Counted from the stretch's first letter, positions 1 to 9,790 are shown. The stretch is 64,000 bases of DNA from Clostridia bacterium (GCA_017410195.1 JAFQRF010000070.1:47399-111398); one strand, 5' to 3'. Numbers and translations: made by a program. The notes: generated from the letters alone by a model not told the origin.

Positions 1-146
1 GTTGTTCTCTCCTCGGAATAGCAGAGAATAATTTCCGCTAAATCATCATGGTTGCAGATTTCGAGAAGGGTATCAACGGTCTGCCTGAGAGTGTAAGTTT
101 CCGTGACGGCACCTGCCATTATTGAAACATTTCTGAATTCTGACAT
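1..146 (-). CDS. Glycosyltransferase, N-terminal fragment (runs off left edge)
   Basis: The visible 48 residues begin MSEFRNVSIMAGAVTET and continue with LRQTVDTLLEICNHDDLAEII. This is the N-terminal beta-strand and first helix of a GT-A fold, family 2-like glycosyltransferase. The ATG directly follows the stop of the radical SAM gene at 147 with no gap, so it is the next gene of the same operon. The catalytic DXD region is outside the window, so the donor sugar cannot be judged. Its position downstream of heptose-activation genes suggests transfer of a sugar to a glycan or lipid carrier, which is inference. Confidence 0.6.
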   Translation of the reverse strand, partial: MSEFRNVSIMAGAVTETYTLRQTVDTLLEICNHDDLAEIILCYSEERT

Positions 147-2072
147 TTAAATATCCTCGCTTGATATTTCGGGATTGAAGGTGATTCCGTTCTGACCGAA
201 CCAGGTAGCTTCAAGTGCATAGTCCTTCCAGTTGGTCGGGGTTGAAGCGTTATTGACAGAAACACGGTTTTTCTTTTCCGTAAGCGAAATGTTTTCATCG
301 GCAAGAACAGCAGTGAAATATTCGTGCCAGTTCTTGCTGAATTCAACGCTGAAATTGTTGCGGTTAGGCAGCTTTAATGCCGTTTTCTGATATTCGATGA
401 GTTCGTCGGCATCGTTTTCGCTTACACCGTACGAAACAAGGAGAGGTCTTATTTCTTCATAATAAGCATCGAGTCTGTAGATTGTATCGAGGTGAGGAAC
501 CTTTTTCGGAACCCATGTGATGTTGCCGTAAATTTCGTTGGCGTAGAGCTTTATCGGCTTTGCGTCGGCAATTGCCTTAAAAAATGAATAAAGCTTTTCA
601 TAAACCGAGTAACCGATGGAGTCCTTGTTTGCTTTGGCGTGACTGATTATTGCATTATAAAAATCTTCATATGGAATGCCAAACTCATAGTAAAGATAAA
701 TTGCGATGAATTTGAGAATTCCGCAATGGTGGTAGGATTCTTCAAAGCATGTGAAGATGTTGCAGGCAATCCAGTCCTCGGTCGGCAGGGTGTTTGTGCC
801 GATTATATAATGAGTTTTTTCGCGGATTTCTTCATCGAATTCGCTGTGCGCCGTGAGAGCATCTATTTCAACGGTTTTGATACCGTGCTTCTTCATATAT
901 TCGGGTTCAGCCATGGGGGAGTTCGGGAGAATTTCGCAGTTATAGACGGTTATCAGCCTGTGCTGACCTGCGGCAAGAAGAGTTCCGATTCCTTTGCAGA
1001 AGCTTTCGTATGTTTCTCCGGGAAGACCCGCAAGAAGCTCGGAATAGGTGATGACTCCTTCTTTTTTATACATCGAGAGAAGCTGACTGAATTTTTCCAT
1101 GCTGATGTTTTTCCTGCCGATGTTTTCAAGCACGGTCGGATCGAGGCTCTGGAATGAAATTGTTGCACCTTCTTTGCTCAGACCGTATTTGTCGAGCTTT
1201 CTGCTGATTTCAAAAACAACCTGCGGATTATGCTTTGCATAGTTGATGCGAAGCCTTTCGGGGCAGCCCGTTTTTTCTTTCACATTAATAAGATAATCGA
1301 CTATCTCAATATCCCTCTTGAACTGACCGAAGTTTGAATCCGCACCCCAGATGAATTTAACATTATGCGCTGCCAGCCAGTCAATTTCCGCATATACTCT
1401 TTCAATCGGAAAAAGCCTGATTTTTGAACCGTTGCAGCCCCAGTCGCAATAGGTGCAGGAATTCGGGCAGCCTCTCGATGTTTCGAGAATCGCATCAAGC
1501 TGCATATCAGGATTTTCTTCAAAAATGCTGTCGAAAAGTCCCGTGAGGTAGGGCGAAGGATAATCTGTTTTATCAAGAATTTCAACGGGTGTTTTAGTGA
1601 AAGTGCCGTCGTAATTTCTGAATGAAAGATTGTTGATTGAAGCAAAATCGGGGTTATCTTTGAGAAGCTCAAGAAGAAGCGAACGGAAGGCTTCTTCGCC
1701 CTCTGCGTGAATGAGAAAATCGATAAACGGATACTTTTCAAGAAATGAGTTATCGGGCGGTACGTTGTGACCGCCGAAAAGAATCACGCATTCGGGATGT
1801 TTTGCCTTGATTTTCTTTGCAAGTGCAAGGTTATACTGCGTATTCCAGATATAGTTTGAGAACCCCACGAATGCAGGGGTTTCCATGCTTTCAACGGCTT
1901 TTTCCGTGTTTTCACGGGTAAAGACAAAGCGTTTGAAATCGTAATTTTCTTTTATGGTTTCGTCAGTAAACGCATAGGCAACAAGAAGCCCGACCGCATA
2001 CGGAAGATACGCAGCCTTGAAGGAGTTGCCTGAATACACGTTGGATGCCTGAACCATGTAGATGTTTTTCAT
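147..2072 (-). CDS. Cobalamin-binding-type radical SAM enzyme, copy 5 of the operon
   Basis: A 641-residue protein. Residues 1-160 look like a B12-binding Rossmann domain (FGGHNV near 99-104, HAEGEE near 122-127). The radical SAM core has its 4Fe-4S cysteines at C202, C206 and C209 in RGCPNSCTYCDW, followed by the family signature RLFPIERVYAEI and a GADSNFG strand. A C-terminal region of about 230 residues is shared only with the neighbours at 3947, 5874 and 7889. No DxHxxG cobalamin-ligand motif is visible, so B12, if bound, would lack the usual histidine ligand. It is one of four clear paralogues, which implies tandem duplication. Family members do methylations, ring formation and rearrangements; the reaction here is unknown. 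Confidence 0.85.
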   Translation of the reverse strand: MKNIYMVQASNVYSGNSFKAAYLPYAVGLLVAYAFTDETIKENYDFKRFVFTRENTEKAVESMETPAFVGFSNYIWNTQYNLALAKKIKAKHPECVILFGGHNVPPDNSFLEKYPFIDFLIHAEGEEAFRSLLLELLKDNPDFASINNLSFRNYDGTFTKTPVEILDKTDYPSPYLTGLFDSIFEENPDMQLDAILETSRGCPNSCTYCDWGCNGSKIRLFPIERVYAEIDWLAAHNVKFIWGADSNFGQFKRDIEIVDYLINVKEKTGCPERLRINYAKHNPQVVFEISRKLDKYGLSKEGATISFQSLDPTVLENIGRKNISMEKFSQLLSMYKKEGVITYSELLAGLPGETYESFCKGIGTLLAAGQHRLITVYNCEILPNSPMAEPEYMKKHGIKTVEIDALTAHSEFDEEIREKTHYIIGTNTLPTEDWIACNIFTCFEESYHHCGILKFIAIYLYYEFGIPYEDFYNAIISHAKANKDSIGYSVYEKLYSFFKAIADAKPIKLYANEIYGNITWVPKKVPHLDTIYRLDAYYEEIRPLLVSYGVSENDADELIEYQKTALKLPNRNNFSVEFSKNWHEYFTAVLADENISLTEKKNRVSVNNASTPTNWKDYALEATWFGQNGITFNPEISSEDI

Positions 2073-2089
2073 TTTATTTTCACCTTAAA

Positions 2090-3928
2090 TTATCTGAATT
2101 GCAGACAGATGTTGTTTTTTGAACGGTATCCCGTGACATAGTCGCAGGTATATTTTGAAAGGTAAAGCAGAAGGTGGTCAAAATCCGAATAGTTGACCGG
2201 CCAGAGGCAATGCTTGTAGGTTTCAATGTAGTTTGTGTGGAAATCGCGCCTTATAGTACGCCTTTCGGACTGCGGAACGCCATCGATTTTATCTTTAAGA
2301 ACAGTATAGAATTCGCCGGTGGTTTCAAAGCCTAAAAGACCGTTTTTGCCGATGAAGTTCATAAGAATAGCGTTCTTTTTGAGCGAGAAGTTTGATGGAG
2401 TGCAGCTGTTGACAATATCTCTGTGATCATACATAACAGCTATCGTTTCGTTGATTTCCTCACGGGTTTCGGTGGGATAGCCCATAATAAAAAGAATGTT
2501 GTTCCAGATTCCCGCTTCTCTTGCGTCGGTGAGAATTCTTATGCGTTCCGAAAGATCGATTCCTTTGTTCATCATTTTCATGACTCTTTCGGATTTCGCC
2601 TCATACCCCCAAAGACCTGCCCTCATTCCGGCACGGTAAAGATTTCTGAAGATTTCTTTGGTGAAGCCTTTTTCAAGGCGTACGAATGAATAGAAATATA
2701 TTTCAAGATTATTATCGATAATTGCATTTGCAAGCTCATTATAATATTTCGGCGGTATCGCTTCATCAATGAAAATGAAGTGGTTTACGCCGTATCTGTT
2801 TATAAAATACTTTATTTCATCGATAACGTCGGGGATTTTCTTTGTATCGTAGCACTGTTGACCGTAATAATAGTCGCAGAAGGTGCATTTACCCCAGTAG
2901 CAGCCCTTTGAAAGCTGGATGGGAAGAACAGGTTCGGGTGAAAAGTAGCGTGAAAAATCATAGGAATCAAAGTCTGCATATGCAACTTCTCTGAAATCAA
3001 GCTCACGCGCAGGAGCGTTGCAGACTGCCTTGCCTTCGCTGAGATAAACAAGATTTGCAACGTCTGCCTTTTCTCTTTTGCTTTCGATGAATTCCGCAAG
3101 ATGAATGATTGAAAGCTCACCGTCGCCGACGGAAAGATAATCGCAGTATTCGCCGAAAATTTCGGGATGTTTCATAAAGTCCGCTTTGTTCTGCGTAATG
3201 TAGTTACCGCCGATTGAAACCGGAATATCCGTTGCTGATTTGAGAAGTCTTGAAAGCGTGAATGCAGGAATAAGCTGACTTAAATCCGGCACGGAAATGC
3301 AGATGAGGTCATATTCATTTTGTTTTTCTTTGATTTCACTTGCCTTTTCTTCAAAAAATTCAATGAACATATTGAGAGACGGGTCCTTGCACTGAGAATC
3401 GATATTGACCCAGTCATATTTCAAAAGAGGATTTCCGAAATAATTATCGGAGATCATTTCATTCGGTGCAAACGGCAGGGAAGCGATTTTCAGCGCTTCC
3501 TGAACAATCTTTTTTGCCTCAAAGAGGATTTCAGGATTATAGAAATCGTCCTTGCTTTTAAGAACACGAACGGCATCCTCGCATTTTCCAACTGTTTCTT
3601 CAGGAATATATTCTCCGCCGAGAATATCGGCGATGCGCTTGTATTTCATCAGCATTGTCTGCTCTTCGACCGTATACGAACCGAAATTTCTGACCGCATC
3701 GGGATAATCGCGCGCGACAACTTCACCCAGAGTCCGGAAAAGCTCTTTTGCTTCGCCGAGTCTGCGTGCAAGGTTTTCTTTGGTAAGAATACGATTGAAA
3801 AATTCAATATTTAAATCCTTTATCTCGGTTTCATAGCCGTGTTTTTTCAGCTGAGCCGAAAGAAGCGGCAGAGCGAGATAGGGAGCGTTGGGTGTCCACT
3901 GAGGCGGAAAGAGTAACAATGCTTTCAT
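2090..3928 (-). CDS. Cobalamin-binding-type radical SAM enzyme, divergent subfamily
   Basis: 612 residues from ATG at 3928, which has an AGGA-like site 8-10 nt upstream; a TTG six codons earlier lacks one. It opens MKALLLFPPQWTPNAPYLAL, a start typical of B12-binding radical SAM proteins. It differs from its four operon neighbours by a long insert (about residues 45-200) before the FGEYCDYLSVGDGE strand. The cluster motif is C343-x4-C348-x2-C351 (KGCYWGKCTFCD), one residue longer in the first gap than the canonical C-x3-C-x2-C. It ends with a short aromatic-rich tail. The substrate is unknown; the operon points to a sugar or a metabolite attached to one. Confidence 0.82.
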   Translation of the reverse strand: MKALLLFPPQWTPNAPYLALPLLSAQLKKHGYETEIKDLNIEFFNRILTKENLARRLGEAKELFRTLGEVVARDYPDAVRNFGSYTVEEQTMLMKYKRIADILGGEYIPEETVGKCEDAVRVLKSKDDFYNPEILFEAKKIVQEALKIASLPFAPNEMISDNYFGNPLLKYDWVNIDSQCKDPSLNMFIEFFEEKASEIKEKQNEYDLICISVPDLSQLIPAFTLSRLLKSATDIPVSIGGNYITQNKADFMKHPEIFGEYCDYLSVGDGELSIIHLAEFIESKREKADVANLVYLSEGKAVCNAPARELDFREVAYADFDSYDFSRYFSPEPVLPIQLSKGCYWGKCTFCDYYYGQQCYDTKKIPDVIDEIKYFINRYGVNHFIFIDEAIPPKYYNELANAIIDNNLEIYFYSFVRLEKGFTKEIFRNLYRAGMRAGLWGYEAKSERVMKMMNKGIDLSERIRILTDAREAGIWNNILFIMGYPTETREEINETIAVMYDHRDIVNSCTPSNFSLKKNAILMNFIGKNGLLGFETTGEFYTVLKDKIDGVPQSERRTIRRDFHTNYIETYKHCLWPVNYSDFDHLLLYLSKYTCDYVTGYRSKNNICLQFR

Positions 3929-3946
3929 TTTATCAGTCCTAAGCAA

Positions 3947-5872
3947 TTATAAATATTTGACTTCAACTTTTTCTCTTGAATTGGTGCAGAGGGTTGCGCT
4001 TCTGCGCTTGCCGAACCAGATTATTTCACGGGCATAGTCTGCCCATGTGTCGATTTTCTTTTCAAGAGTTATGTCAAGACGGGTCTTCTTCTTTTCGAGA
4101 GGGGCGTATCTGTCATCATAAATATTTTCAAAATACGAATAGAAATCGTAGTCTGACTCAACGGCGAGAGTTTCCGTGTTCGGCAGTCGGAGAATATTTT
4201 TCTGATAAGCAAGAAGCTCCTTGCAGATTCTTTCGTCAATGCCGAGCGAATTTATAAAACCGTCGATATCATTCCAGAGTGAATCACGGTTATAGATAAG
4301 GTCAAGGAAAATTCCTTCTTCAAAGTACCAGCCGACCTTGCTGAAGATATCCTTCTGATAGCACCAGTCGGAAACCTCGGTATGTTCGGTTTTCCAGCGG
4401 ATTTCCTCAAAAAGCTTATAGATGTATTTTGAGCTGTCGCTGAAAATATAATCGAGCAATCGGTTATAGAAATCGAAATAGCTCATGCCAAGCTCGTGCC
4501 TTGCATAGATTGCAAAACATCTGAGCAGACCGAGATGGTGGAAGCTCTGAAGGCAGACTGAGAACATATTTGCCTTGACCCACATATCCTTGCTCATTTC
4601 GTTGGTTTCAACAACAACGTTGTAGTATTCCTGAACGCCGTTGAAGTTTGCGGGATAGTGGATGCCGTGGAGTGGCTGACGCTCCCAGCGGATGCCGTAT
4701 TTCTCTTTGAATTCCTTGCTTGCAATCGGTGCGTTGCAGTAGACCTGGCAGGTGTAAACCGTCATTGAGTTGTGCTGACCGTTTTCAAGCAGACGGCAAA
4801 GACCTTCGCAGAAGGTTTCGTATGATTCACCCGGCAAGCCGAGAATGAGTTCGGTATAGGTCGGGATTTTTTCTTCGGCGTATTTTGCCGTAAGGTCGGA
4901 ATAATGCTCAAGAGTGAGATTCTTTCTGCCGATATTTTCGAGAGTTTGCGGGTCAAGCGACTGATAGGCGAGGGTTACGCCCTTGTCGATACCGCTGTGA
5001 TTGAGAATTTTTCCGATTTCAAAAACGGTATCATCGCTGTTCTTTGCGTAGCAGGGCTTGAAAACCTGAGGATAGCCGTTTTTATTTTTTGCTTCGAGTA
5101 CGTGATTTGCAATTTCAATATCACGCTCAACGATGCCGAAGTTCGCATCGGCACAGTAGCAGTAGGTGATTTTATGCTCCGACATCCAGTCGATATCGGC
5201 AAAAATTCTTTCCATTGGGAAAAGCCTGATTTTCTTTGTGAAGCACCAGTCACAGAATGCGCACGAATACGGGCATCCTCTGTTGGTTTCAAGGGTTGCG
5301 TGAAAATTGACCTTGGGGTATTCCTCAAGCATACGGTCAAAAAGACCTGCCGCATAGGGTGAGGGATAGTTGGTTATATCGTAAATTCTCTTTTTTTCAG
5401 TTGTGACAAAGCCGTCACCGTTTCTGTAAGATATATCGGGAATCTGTGAAAAATCATCACCGTTTCTGATTGCTTTGAGCATAAGAGCAAAAGGCTCTTC
5501 GCCTTCGGAATGCATGAGTACGTCAATGAACGGGTATTTTTCGAGAAGGCTTGTGTCGTCGGGTACATTGTGACCGCCGAAGACGATGAGGCATTCGGGA
5601 TATTTCTCTTTTATCATCTCTGCGAGCTTAAGATTATATTCCATGTTCCAGATATAACATGAGAAACCGACAACCGCAGGGTCTTTTATTTTCTCAAAAG
5701 ACTCCTCGAGTTTCAGTCGCATATAAAGAATATCCGCAAGCTCAAAATTCTCGCTGATTTCTTTGTCGCTCCAGGCATATGCGGCAAGGCAGCCCGCCGC
5801 ATATGGCAGATATGCGATATAATCATTGTAGGTAACATTGACCTGAGCTAGGTAAACCTTCTTGGTGTTCAT
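3947..5872 (-). CDS. Cobalamin-binding-type radical SAM enzyme, copy 3 of the operon
   Basis: 641 residues from ATG 5872 (MNTKKVYLAQVN), which has GGAG 11 nt upstream. A longer reading from 5941 overlaps the previous gene and has no reason to be used. Iron-sulfur cysteines are C200, C204 and C207 (RGCPYSCAFCDW), followed by KKIRLFPMERIFADIDW and CADANFG. The N-terminal part carries VFGGHNV near 97-103, as in the paralogues. It starts 1 nt after the stop of the upstream paralogue, so the two are probably translationally coupled. The conserved C-terminal half, with repeated aromatic and helical segments, defines this local family. No reaction can be assigned. Confidence 0.85.
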   Translation of the reverse strand: MNTKKVYLAQVNVTYNDYIAYLPYAAGCLAAYAWSDKEISENFELADILYMRLKLEESFEKIKDPAVVGFSCYIWNMEYNLKLAEMIKEKYPECLIVFGGHNVPDDTSLLEKYPFIDVLMHSEGEEPFALMLKAIRNGDDFSQIPDISYRNGDGFVTTEKKRIYDITNYPSPYAAGLFDRMLEEYPKVNFHATLETNRGCPYSCAFCDWCFTKKIRLFPMERIFADIDWMSEHKITYCYCADANFGIVERDIEIANHVLEAKNKNGYPQVFKPCYAKNSDDTVFEIGKILNHSGIDKGVTLAYQSLDPQTLENIGRKNLTLEHYSDLTAKYAEEKIPTYTELILGLPGESYETFCEGLCRLLENGQHNSMTVYTCQVYCNAPIASKEFKEKYGIRWERQPLHGIHYPANFNGVQEYYNVVVETNEMSKDMWVKANMFSVCLQSFHHLGLLRCFAIYARHELGMSYFDFYNRLLDYIFSDSSKYIYKLFEEIRWKTEHTEVSDWCYQKDIFSKVGWYFEEGIFLDLIYNRDSLWNDIDGFINSLGIDERICKELLAYQKNILRLPNTETLAVESDYDFYSYFENIYDDRYAPLEKKKTRLDITLEKKIDTWADYAREIIWFGKRRSATLCTNSREKVEVKYL

Positions 5873-5873
5873 T

Positions 5874-7790
5874 TTATGAATTACTCCGTTTCGAAACTTT
5901 GATGTATGTGCTGTTGCTGTCTTTTTTGCCGTACCAGGCAACTATTCTTGCAAAATCCGACCATGACTCAAAGGGTTTTGCATCGACGGAAACAGTATTC
6001 ACGGTCTTTTCAAGCGGAATGTGTTTTCCGTCAAGGGCATTAAGAAAATAGCTTGTGAAATCATAATTCAATTCAAGCTCTTTGTGACTGTCGAAGGGGC
6101 GCTTCGGCATTTCTCTCTGGAATTTGAGAAGCTCGTCAAAGATATCCTTTTCGATGCCGAATCCCGAAAGAAAATCTGCAATTTCGTCGTAGAATCTGTC
6201 GAGTTCATAGACGGTGCAGAGATATGCGTATTCTTCAAAGGTCCAGAGTACCTTGCCGAATCTTTCGTCTGCACAGCTTAAAGTACCCGTTTCGGCAAGC
6301 ACCTCATCAAGGTGTTTTTCAATAATGGCAAAAGCTCTGCCTGCAACCGTTTCGGGATTTGACATAATGTGGTTAAGAAAGGATGAATAGAAATTCTTAT
6401 AGGAACACAAACCTTCCTGAAAAAGATAGATTGAAAAAAACTGAAGCAGCCCCATGTGATGATAGCATTGCACCGCAAATGAAATGAGGTTCATTTTTTT
6501 CCAGTCATCGTTTGTCATTGAATATGTGGACGTGACAATGCTTGACCATTCGGGAACGTTGTCGTTTTCCTCAGGCTCTCTGTGAGGCTGGTTGAGAGGA
6601 ATATGCGAAAGACCGATTTTGTGGCGCTTAACATATTCTTCCGTACCCATAACCGAGCAGGGAAGCCATTCGCAGTTGTGAATATATAAAGAGTTATGCT
6701 GACCGAGGGTCAGAAGCTTGTCTATGCCGTTAACAAAGCTTTCAACCGTTTCGCCCGGCAGACCGAGAATCAGCTCCGTATAGGTTGCGACACCTGCGTT
6801 GTTATAAAGCTCCATAAGCTCCGAGTAATATTCAATGCTGATGTTTTCTCTGCCGATGTTTTTCAGAACATCCTTATCCATTGACTGGAACGAAAGGGTG
6901 ATGCCCTTGTTAAGACGGCTTTTTTCGAGTTTAAGCCCGATGTTGAACACGGTCTGAGTGCTGTTTTTTGCGTATGATGTCTGAAAGCCTACAGGTAGCC
7001 CTGTCTGCTGTTTTATTTCAACAATTTTGTCGGTTATTTCTTCGTCACGTTTAAACATTCCGAAGTTTGAGTCCGCAGCGCCGAGACCGTGAATGCGGTT
7101 ATCTTTCATCCACTCGATTTCGCCGTAGATTCTTTCAATCGGGAATTTACGGATTTTGGATTTCATGCAGCTCCAGTCGCAGTATGCGCAGGAGTTGGGG
7201 CAGCCTCTCGAAGTTTCAATCAGTGCCATGAATTCCTTATCGGGGTTTTCTTTGAGAATTTTATCAAAATATCCGTTCAGATAGGGCGACGGAAAATCGC
7301 ATTCGGTGGATATCATTTCGGGATTTGTGAGTATTCCGTCAGCCGTTCTCATTGAGATTCCGGGAATATCTTTGGCTGCATCAAGACCGATTAATGAACG
7401 CAGAAGCCTGCGGAAAATAACCTCGCCTTCTCCATGGAGAAGATAGTCAATCTGAGGGCATTCTTCGAGCATACCGCCGCCGGGTGCAACGTGGTGACCG
7501 CCGAAGATAACCACGCAGTCGGGATATTTTTCTTTTATTCGTCTTGCAACTTCTTTATTGAAATTGCAGTTCCATATATAGGTCGAAAAAGCAGCTACCG
7601 CAGGGTCACTGATTTTTTCAAGAACCGAGTCAGCAGGCTCACGCAGGAAAAAGATATCCTCAAGGCAGAAATTCTCCGCAACATCCTTATCCGCAAAGGC
7701 ATAAGCGCAAAGCTGACCTGCGGTGTAAGGAATATGGGCAGTCTTGCCGTAAGAATAATTCACTTGAAAAAAATAGAGCTTCTTTTTCAA
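5874..7790 (-). CDS. Cobalamin-binding-type radical SAM enzyme, copy 2 of the operon
   Basis: 638 residues starting MKKKLYFFQVNYSYGKTAHI. Cluster cysteines are C197, C201 and C204 (RGCPNSCAYCDW); the B12-type N-domain contains IFGGHHV near 95-101 and HGEGE near 119-123. After the core come RKFPIERIYGEI, GAADSNFGMFKRDEE and QSMDKDVLKNIGREN, all conserved with the neighbours. It begins after a 98-bp gap holding a repeat-like hairpin, the only sizeable gap inside this part of the operon. Function unknown beyond radical SAM chemistry. Confidence 0.85.
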   Translation of the reverse strand: MKKKLYFFQVNYSYGKTAHIPYTAGQLCAYAFADKDVAENFCLEDIFFLREPADSVLEKISDPAVAAFSTYIWNCNFNKEVARRIKEKYPDCVVIFGGHHVAPGGGMLEECPQIDYLLHGEGEVIFRRLLRSLIGLDAAKDIPGISMRTADGILTNPEMISTECDFPSPYLNGYFDKILKENPDKEFMALIETSRGCPNSCAYCDWSCMKSKIRKFPIERIYGEIEWMKDNRIHGLGAADSNFGMFKRDEEITDKIVEIKQQTGLPVGFQTSYAKNSTQTVFNIGLKLEKSRLNKGITLSFQSMDKDVLKNIGRENISIEYYSELMELYNNAGVATYTELILGLPGETVESFVNGIDKLLTLGQHNSLYIHNCEWLPCSVMGTEEYVKRHKIGLSHIPLNQPHREPEENDNVPEWSSIVTSTYSMTNDDWKKMNLISFAVQCYHHMGLLQFFSIYLFQEGLCSYKNFYSSFLNHIMSNPETVAGRAFAIIEKHLDEVLAETGTLSCADERFGKVLWTFEEYAYLCTVYELDRFYDEIADFLSGFGIEKDIFDELLKFQREMPKRPFDSHKELELNYDFTSYFLNALDGKHIPLEKTVNTVSVDAKPFESWSDFARIVAWYGKKDSNSTYIKVSKRSNS

Positions 7791-7845
7791 ATAATCACGA
7801 GCCTTTCGTTAAAGTGCAAAATAAAGGGAGCAACACAATATAATC

Positions 7846-7905
7846 GGGTGTGGGCAACGCCCACCCTTAATTCTTCATTTTTAATTTTTCATTCTTCATT
7901 AAAAA
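7846..7905. repeat. GC-rich hairpin plus AT-rich direct repeats between two radical SAM genes
   Basis: GGGTGTGGGC and GCCCACCC (7846-7866) pair around a short loop, followed by two direct copies of ATTCTTCATT separated by an A/T-rich spacer. The AT part runs over the stop codon of the gene ending at 7889, so the last residues of that protein (FNEE) come from the repeat. The sequence resembles the interspersed intergenic hairpins seen elsewhere in the window. No T-tract makes it a clear terminator. Confidence 0.5.
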
Positions 7906-9787
7906 TATTATGGAGTGTTGCGCCTTTGCGCCTGCCGTACCAGACGGTTTCCCTTGCAAAGGTCGGCCAGTCCGAATAATTCTTTGCGGCGGTGAAGGTG
8001 ATTTGTGTTTTCTTTTCGGCAAGCATGGGCTTTTCTTCGGCACCTATGCTGCGGAAATATGAAAGAAAATCATAGTCGGCTTCAAAATCCTTTTTGCTTT
8101 CAAAAGGACGTTTGACTGCGGCAAACTGGAATTCCAGAAGCTGAGAATAAATTTTTTCGTCTTTGAACAAAGGCTTCACAAATTCATCGGCAAGCCTTTT
8201 CAGTTCATCAAAATCATAAAGGAATTCAAGGAAAAGCCCTTCCTCGAAGAACCATGTTACATTTCCGAAAACAGGATTGCTGTGATTCCATTCGCCTTCG
8301 AGTGAGCCGTCAAGCTTTTTCTTTATTTCTCTGAAAAGTCTGCCTGCCGTTCCGATGTCATTGAGGCAGAAATTAAGCAGAGAGGTGTAGAAATCATAAT
8401 AGTCAACGCCGAGTTCATAATATGCGTAAATTGCGATATATCGGAAAAGTCCCAGGCTGTGGAAGCACTGCAGACAGATTGAGAACAGATTTGCATAAAC
8501 CCACGCATCTCTCGGAAGAGTGCTTGTTGAACGGACAAGATATGAATATTCGGGAACGGTGTCTTTTTTGCCCGTTGCGGAGTGGATATGGTTGAACCGT
8601 ACCTTCATCGGCTCAATTTCAAATTTTTTCATGTATTCGGGATTGCACATGGGTGCGTTCGGCAGCAGCTCGCAGTAATAAACGCTGATTGAATTGTGCT
8701 GACCTGCTCTGAGAAGCTTGCACATTCCCTGACAGAAGCTTTCTGCCGTTTCGCCCGGCAGACCGAGAATAAGCTCGGAATAGGTGGGGATATTTGCTTT
8801 TGTGTAGTTTGCCATAAGACCCGAAAAATGCTCCATGGTGAGATTTTTTCGGTTAATATTTTTAAGCGCATCATCACAGAGGGTCTGGTATGCCATGGTT
8901 GCGCCCTTGTCAAGACCTCTGGAGTTAAGATTTTTTGAGATTTTGAAAACTCTTTCAGCGCTGTTCTTTTCGTAACAAGGTCTGAAAACCTTCGGGAATC
9001 CCGTTTTTTTGTTGAGTTCAACAATGTATTCCGCAATTTCTTCGTCACGCTCAAACATACCGAAGTTTGAATCGGCACAGAAGCAGTATTCAATTTTATG
9101 CTCCGAGAGCCATTTGATTTCGCCCTTGACTTTTTCAATCGGGAAAAGACGGAGCTTTTTATGGTTGCTCCAGTCGCAGTATGCGCAGTTGTAGGGGCAG
9201 CCGCGGTTTGTTTCGATGATTGTGTCAAACATTGTGTCGGGGTTCTTTTCGATAATCGAATCAAAAACCCCCGTGAGGTACGGTGAAGGATAATCTTCAA
9301 CCGATTCAGGGCAATGGGGAGCGGTAAGAATATTGCATCCGTCCACATCTCTGAATGCAATGCCGTTGCATTCGCTCAGGTCATCGTCATTTTTAAGCGC
9401 TCTGAGAAGATTTGCCGTAACCTCTTCACCCTCGCCGAGAGTGAGAATATCAATATAATCATGCTTCAGGAATTCCATTCTGTCCGAAACGCTGTGACCG
9501 CCGAAAACGGTTATGCATCCGGGATATTTTTCTTTGACTGCTTTTGCAAGAGCCTTGTTGAATTCAACATTCCAGACATAGGTTGAAAATGCAACAATAT
9601 AAGGCGATTCCATTCCGCTGACGATTTTATCGGTATCATCACGGCGGAAGATAATCTCCTTGAAATTGTATTCGGATGCGATATCGGATTGGCTTTTGCA
9701 GTACGCAACGATTGTTCCTGTTGCATAGGGGAGATAAACTGATTTGTCAAATGCAAAACCGACCTGAACAAAATAAATGTTTTTCAA
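7889..9787 (-). CDS. Cobalamin-binding-type radical SAM enzyme, copy 1 of the operon
   Basis: 632 residues starting MKNIYFVQVGFAFDKSVYLP. Cluster cysteines are C197, C201 and C204 (RGCPYNCAYCDW). The B12-type domain has VFGGHSV near 94-100 and LGEGEE near 117-122. The core continues RLFPIEKVKGEI, CADSNFGMFERDEE and LILGLPGET, as in the paralogues at 147, 3947 and 5874. It starts 3 nt after the hddC-gmhB stop, which ties the radical SAM set to the heptose genes in one transcript. The last residues are altered by an AT-rich repeat. Confidence 0.86.
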   Translation of the reverse strand: MKNIYFVQVGFAFDKSVYLPYATGTIVAYCKSQSDIASEYNFKEIIFRRDDTDKIVSGMESPYIVAFSTYVWNVEFNKALAKAVKEKYPGCITVFGGHSVSDRMEFLKHDYIDILTLGEGEEVTANLLRALKNDDDLSECNGIAFRDVDGCNILTAPHCPESVEDYPSPYLTGVFDSIIEKNPDTMFDTIIETNRGCPYNCAYCDWSNHKKLRLFPIEKVKGEIKWLSEHKIEYCFCADSNFGMFERDEEIAEYIVELNKKTGFPKVFRPCYEKNSAERVFKISKNLNSRGLDKGATMAYQTLCDDALKNINRKNLTMEHFSGLMANYTKANIPTYSELILGLPGETAESFCQGMCKLLRAGQHNSISVYYCELLPNAPMCNPEYMKKFEIEPMKVRFNHIHSATGKKDTVPEYSYLVRSTSTLPRDAWVYANLFSICLQCFHSLGLFRYIAIYAYYELGVDYYDFYTSLLNFCLNDIGTAGRLFREIKKKLDGSLEGEWNHSNPVFGNVTWFFEEGLFLEFLYDFDELKRLADEFVKPLFKDEKIYSQLLEFQFAAVKRPFESKKDFEADYDFLSYFRSIGAEEKPMLAEKKTQITFTAAKNYSDWPTFARETVWYGRRKGATLHNIFNEE

Positions 9788-9790
9788 GAT

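Noticed and set aside
7791-7888. Intrinsic terminator splitting the radical SAM operon
   Set aside because: The hairpin has a bulge and is followed by mixed A/T sequence on the coding strand rather than a T-run, and no second promoter is seen downstream.
8629-9360. Open frame of 243 codons antisense-frame to the radical SAM gene
   Set aside because: It overlaps a well-supported gene in another frame, has no family motif, and its Ser/Lys/Arg-rich text is typical of shifted frames.
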